From the NCBI RefSeq assembly GCF_019977735.1, contig NZ_AP025018.1, forward strand, positions 7,506,580-7,570,579: a stretch of DNA of 64,000 nucleotides. The letters are read 5' to 3'. The notes under the pieces are model-generated. The model was not told the DNA's origin. It saw only the letters and a list, made by a program, of their open reading frames with translations, and did not search any database. Position 1 is the first letter of the stretch. Every line of letters begins with the position of its first letter. Source of the DNA: Calothrix sp. PCC 7716 (GTDB lineage: Bacteria > Cyanobacteriota > Cyanobacteriia > Cyanobacteriales > Nostocaceae). This document shows, one piece after another, positions 60,821 through 64,000 of the stretch. The position numbers and the translations under genes were made by a program.

Positions 60821-62083
60821 CTGAATGTCAATTTGTGAATTACCCCGACGAAGTATACGCGCATAGAGTAGGAGTACTGGGGACAGCACAATGCCGGCAC
60901 CTACCATCACAGCACCAATGGACATTACTTTTCCGATGGCGCCAAGAATCGGGCCACCGATTATCTGTCCGAGTGCATTAAACTGACTGCTTGCTGAGAA
61001 CACCGTAGCCCGCACGTTCGGATCGAGTTTCTGGTTAAGCCAGGCAGTATAAATTGGGTTGTTCATTGCACGGAGGAGATAAACTGCCCAGTAAGCAACA
61101 ACGGCCACGACAAAATTACCAGCCAGACCAAAGGTAACAAGGCTGGCAATTAGCAGGATGTTAATGGTGAACAAGGCCCGTGCTGCACCAACATGACTGG
61201 TCATATTAACCCTCCGCCTGACGAACTCAACTGCAACAATGCTAAGAAGTATCGCTACGGCATTGATAATACCGAACCAGACGATCGGCTGGAATTGACC
61301 TAGATTAGGTAAGGTGAAATTTTTCCATAAGTGGACTTCCCAGAGGCGGTCAAATCCTTCACTAGCCATACCATACAGGGCGCTAATGGCAAGAACCGTT
61401 ATCAGTACTGGTTTTTGGCAAACAATCTGTACGCCGCTTCGCAGAGTATGACCCATTGCCTGCCACGAATTGCGCTTTTCTTGCGGAGTTGGGATAAAGC
61501 CTTGTTCAGGCATGGTGATAAGCAAGAAGATCCCTAACCCAATGAACAAGTTACCTCCTACAATAATTGGCAAGTTGAGTTGGAAACTAGCTAGACCAAC
61601 GCTGAGAAATGTGCCGACCAGGGCACCAATCTGACCAGTTTGTGAACCCCGTAAATAGACAGAACCCACGTTGGTTTCACCTACTTCGTCAGCAATCCAA
61701 GCATTTTCAGCCCCGCTGGTAAATGTGGATCCTATGCCCCAAAGCACTTGTGCCAGAAGAATTGTTTGAAAGCGGGGGATTAAACCTTCAAGCAAAAACC
61801 CTACGCCGATCAATAAAACGCCAATAATGATCGACAAACGACGGCTATATATATCGGCCACCAAGCCAGTAGGAATTTCGCACAGCAAAACCGTGCCTTC
61901 CAAAACCGTGCCAACTAGTAGCAGTTGCAGCGGATTGAGACCTGCATTAGTCACGCGGTAGACCGCGCTAATAGTGGAATACATAGTATATATTAGCGCT
62001 GATACACTAGTTAAAATCGCATAGACTGTATATGCAGGAAGTTTTTTAGTTGGAAGTGTAAAGACTGACTTTTTTTTTGGCAT
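60818..62083 (-). CDS. MFS transporter
   Basis: From ATG 62083 the 421-residue product has about twelve hydrophobic helices and the MFS motif A region GLVADIYSRRLSIIIGVLLI between helices 2 and 3. Helices include VYAILTSVSALIYTMYSTIS, the LLQLLLVGTVLEGTVLLCEI region, and GAIGKVMSIGAVMVGAGIVL near the end. It is probably an exporter of small molecules in the inner membrane; substrate unknown. A TTG-started longer form is less likely. The stop lies in a MITE-like repeat, so the C-terminus may be altered. Before the inferred inversion it would have been upstream of the cupin gene on the same strand, so both may serve one peptide-tailoring or resistance pathway. Confidence 0.88.
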   Translation of the reverse strand: MPKKKSVFTLPTKKLPAYTVYAILTSVSALIYTMYSTISAVYRVTNAGLNPLQLLLVGTVLEGTVLLCEIPTGLVADIYSRRLSIIIGVLLIGVGFLLEGLIPRFQTILLAQVLWGIGSTFTSGAENAWIADEVGETNVGSVYLRGSQTGQIGALVGTFLSVGLASFQLNLPIIVGGNLFIGLGIFLLITMPEQGFIPTPQEKRNSWQAMGHTLRSGVQIVCQKPVLITVLAISALYGMASEGFDRLWEVHLWKNFTLPNLGQFQPIVWFGIINAVAILLSIVAVEFVRRRVNMTSHVGAARALFTINILLIASLVTFGLAGNFVVAVVAYWAVYLLRAMNNPIYTAWLNQKLDPNVRATVFSASSQFNALGQIIGGPILGAIGKVMSIGAVMVGAGIVLSPVLLLYARILRRGNSQIDIQ

Positions 62084-62238
62084 TATCAACTAGTCGCTTA
62101 CTAAAAAAACGTTTTGCAACTTCTACATTTTGTTTATCAAAACGTGGAATTTATATTGATTTCGTAACGCAAAAAGCATTTGAGAAGATTTGCAGTTAAC
62201 TGAATGAGTTAAGTACTGGCATTTCGAGTTTCGCATTC

Positions 62239-62943
62239 TCAGAATTTTTGTATAGGTTGTAGCACTTTTACCATAAATTTAGGAGACCCGATTTCTGTTG
62301 TGGTGTAAGAGGCTTCACACCACTGTAAACTAATTTTAAGATAGCTCAAACCACGATTCCAATGAGGGTCAACATGTTGACGCAAACCAGCGGCCTCTAT
62401 AGCAATACCTTGTACTGTACTATAAAGTAAAATTAAAGCAGCAATTAAATATAAACGCTCCAATGTCGGTCGCATTTCTAAGGCGAGAACCCTCCAACTC
62501 AAAGGCGCCTAATTTACTATCGAGAAATAATTACTCGACGCGAAACCTTAAAGCATACTTATGTAATGTTTTTAAAGCTTGGTATATTTGGATTTGGGTT
62601 ATATTGGACATAAATCAGCAGATTTTAACCCAAATACTCTAGCTTTCTTAGCCTTTTAGCTCGGCTAGATTACCTCACCTAAATGGATAAGCGAGTTGTT
62701 AATTAGTAGAGGATTTAAAGTGCGAACTCTATCCTTATGCATTGCTCTACTAAAGCCAGTCATCCCCCTAAAGATAGGTTTCAACTGCACGAATCGTACC
62801 AAATATCTGACTATAGAGTTGGGTCGAGTTTAACATGATGCACCTGGTAGAAGTGTGGTAACTTTATCATCTCATGTTTCTTAGCCCTTTTTATAAGATT
62901 GCTTGATTTTACTGGGCTTTTCAGACTTCTGTCAGGCAGTCAG
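62239..62943 (-). mobile_element. Decayed IS4-type copy (copy 2), internally deleted
   Basis: On the reverse strand, from 62943, the sequence repeats the start of the complete element: inverted end CTGACTGCCTGACAGA, the GCTAAGAAACATGAGATG stretch, AACTC-ACCCAACTCTAT. After about 160 bases it switches to unrelated DNA, then returns to the 3' part of the transposase gene (ALILLYSTVQGIAIEAAGLR, QHVDPHWNRGLSYLKI) down to about 62239. The true 3' inverted end is not seen. The middle catalytic region is missing, so it is inactive. It is in opposite orientation to copy 1. Confidence 0.8.
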
Positions 62944-63192
62944 CTTCAAAAGTTTATAAATTTTCAAAAAGCAAAGTCGTTCGAGTGTCTTCTCCAACCA
63001 GGCGAGATGCTTTTTATACCGCCCTTCTGGTGGCATGGAGTCCACTCTATCTCTACGGATACAACAATCTCTATAAACTTTTGGTGGTCAACGCCTCTGA
63101 GGCAATGGCTCACACTTGCCGGGTTACGGACGCTATACTTTTTGAGTGCTCTAAAAATGCGATCCTTAGCCCGGTCATATAGAGCGTCCTAA
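62944..63192 (+). pseudogene. JmjC/cupin_8-like oxygenase, C-terminal part
   Basis: Immediately after the 9-base target copy CTTCAAAAG this frame reads FINFQKAKSFECLLQPGEML, FIPPFWWHGVHSI and SINFWWS, the typical end of cupin_8 proteins with the third iron ligand His. It has no start of its own; the frame is entered through the insertion-sequence end. It is the continuation of the gene whose N-terminal part is at 59766-60380. Confidence 0.82.
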
Positions 63193-63241
63193 TCTCCATG
63201 TTGGTAAGTAAAGCTCTTCAGGATTTTCGATGATAAAATTA

Positions 63242-63594
63242 TCTTATAGTATATTTAAAAAGTTTGCTAGGCAAGGCTTTCAGTTCTGTAAAGGACGACC
63301 CGTAGTAGGCATTTGTTTAATGTATAGCTTCATCAATTTAGGAGCGTTTTGGTCTGCTGTCTTGTAGCGCCTCGTAAATGCGCTTACCACTTGCGTCGAA
63401 AAAATGGTGACAGAGAGAAATCAGCAAAGCTATAAGCGGTACGTGTTGTTAATATTGCATCAGAAGCGCTCAAATGTCGCATCATGTGCTTTGCCTAAAA
63501 GCTTGTAAGCGGCTTGATGGAATTCTCGAAGTTTGTTAGATTTCATAATGGCAGTGTGAAATTTGGTGGTACTTATCTCAGCATCTGTGTCCAT
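63242..63594 (-). pseudogene. Decayed N-terminal part of an IS701-like transposase
   Basis: Reverse-strand reading from ATG 63594 gives MDTDAEISTTKFHTAIMKSN, then KLREFHQAAYKLLGKAHDAT and a stop. Shifted frames continue with RTAYSFADFSLSPFFRRKW, the pattern of the N-terminal domain in transposases like the one at 55669 (SLSPxF-x-R-x-W). At least two frameshifts or stops are present, so it is a fossil. Confidence 0.6.
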
Positions 63595-64000
63595 AGGGTC
63601 TGTATTCTAATAAAATTTCCTGATACGTACAGTTCATAAATACTACATACAAGTGTTCTTGAGAAGTAGGTGCCTTGGGTGCGGAATGTGGGATATAATG
63701 TCATAGGTTATCTTCCAGGCTGCATACTGTATTACTAAACCATATATAGCAGTTCTAACACCAGTGAGGTACAATGAATTCTTTTAAAATAGGTTTTTCA
63801 AGTTTTAACGTGTACCCCATTCGATCAAGAAACGCTATAACCTTAATTTAGAGGGCTATTGGGAAAGTATTATATTTTCATACTTGGTAATGACATTTTC
63901 TTATAATTGGCTTAATCGTAAATGGAATTTACATTCGTGCTGGTAGATGATCGCTCATGACGGCTGTTGTTTTTGATTTATTTTGGTAAAAAGCTATGGT
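63595..64000. other. Window end, no gene recognised
   Basis: The last 400 bases are AT-rich with short frames only. I see no recognisable gene, RNA or transposon end. Confidence 0.4.

Noticed and set aside
59810..62245. Short similarity TTCGCATT-TCAGAAT near the cupin break and near the decayed element
   Set aside because: About 15 matching bases in AT-rich DNA. It could be an inversion scar but is too short to support a claim.
1..64000. tRNA, rRNA or CRISPR arrays
   Set aside because: Looked for tRNA cloverleaf signals, long rRNA conserved stretches and regularly spaced repeats on both strands; none were seen.

Overview
The window looks like part of a large plasmid, or a plasmid-like chromosomal island, from a filamentous cyanobacterium of the Nostocales type. 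This is an inference from four things: a cyanobacterial-style two-partner-secretion exoprotein with haemagglutinin repeats, a group II intron with a cyanobacterial-type reverse transcriptase/HNH protein, plasmid backbone genes (relaxase, MobC-like protein, ParA/ParB, a ParM-like actin, SSB), and AT-rich DNA densely sprinkled with the palindromes GGCGCC and GCGCGC. The classical cyanobacterial palindrome GCGATCGC was not seen.

Layout. 0-2 kb: divergent two-component genes (partial response regulator, hybrid-like histidine kinase). 1.9-14.7 kb: a 3363-residue multidomain protein (RNA-polymerase-like DxDGD region, RNase H fold, SF1 helicase, AlkB-like oxygenase, SLOG and NADAR domains) with a small partner gene, and a relaxase. 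14.8-17.3 kb: small hypothetical and membrane proteins and a decayed TPR-like gene. 17.3-24.3 kb: a complete group II intron directly in front of a large TpsA-like adhesin. 24.6-30.4 kb: MobC-like protein, three GNAT acetyltransferases facing an aspartoacylase-like hydrolase, and DNA-binding proteins. 30.4-37.1 kb: an accessory region with an ISL3 element inside a DUF4145 gene, a frameshifted nucleosidase, a possible HEPN protein and a DUF924 protein. 37.9-45.6 kb: a run of small genes, most carrying the same structured 5' leader, plus a phosphoribosyltransferase and a ParM-like protein. 45.8-58.1 kb: replication and partition block (ParB, ParA, two SSB-type proteins, clamp-loader delta and delta-prime, family B DNA polymerase). 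58.3-64 kb: insertion-sequence debris, an inverted segment, a split JmjC/cupin gene and an MFS transporter.

How the parts fit. The element carries much of its own replisome: a PolB polymerase, two clamp-loader subunits, SSB and a helicase-containing giant protein. Several products end in, or contain, motifs that normally dock on the sliding clamp (QLTLF, QLSLF) or mimic the SSB C-terminal tip (DDVPF, DTPPF), although no clamp gene is present. This suggests a plasmid replisome built to plug into host components. Two partition systems are encoded. Mobile elements have reshaped the window. Three insertions can be undone exactly on paper by removing the element and one target duplication (DUF4145, PolB and, after reversing an inversion, the cupin gene).

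The two most unusual signals are the giant polymerase/helicase/oxygenase/SLOG/NADAR protein, and a family of eight 5' leaders. These leaders share a tiny hairpin whose stem sequence varies with compensating changes, placed in front of eight mostly unrelated small genes. All functional statements are from reading the sequence; no database search was run.
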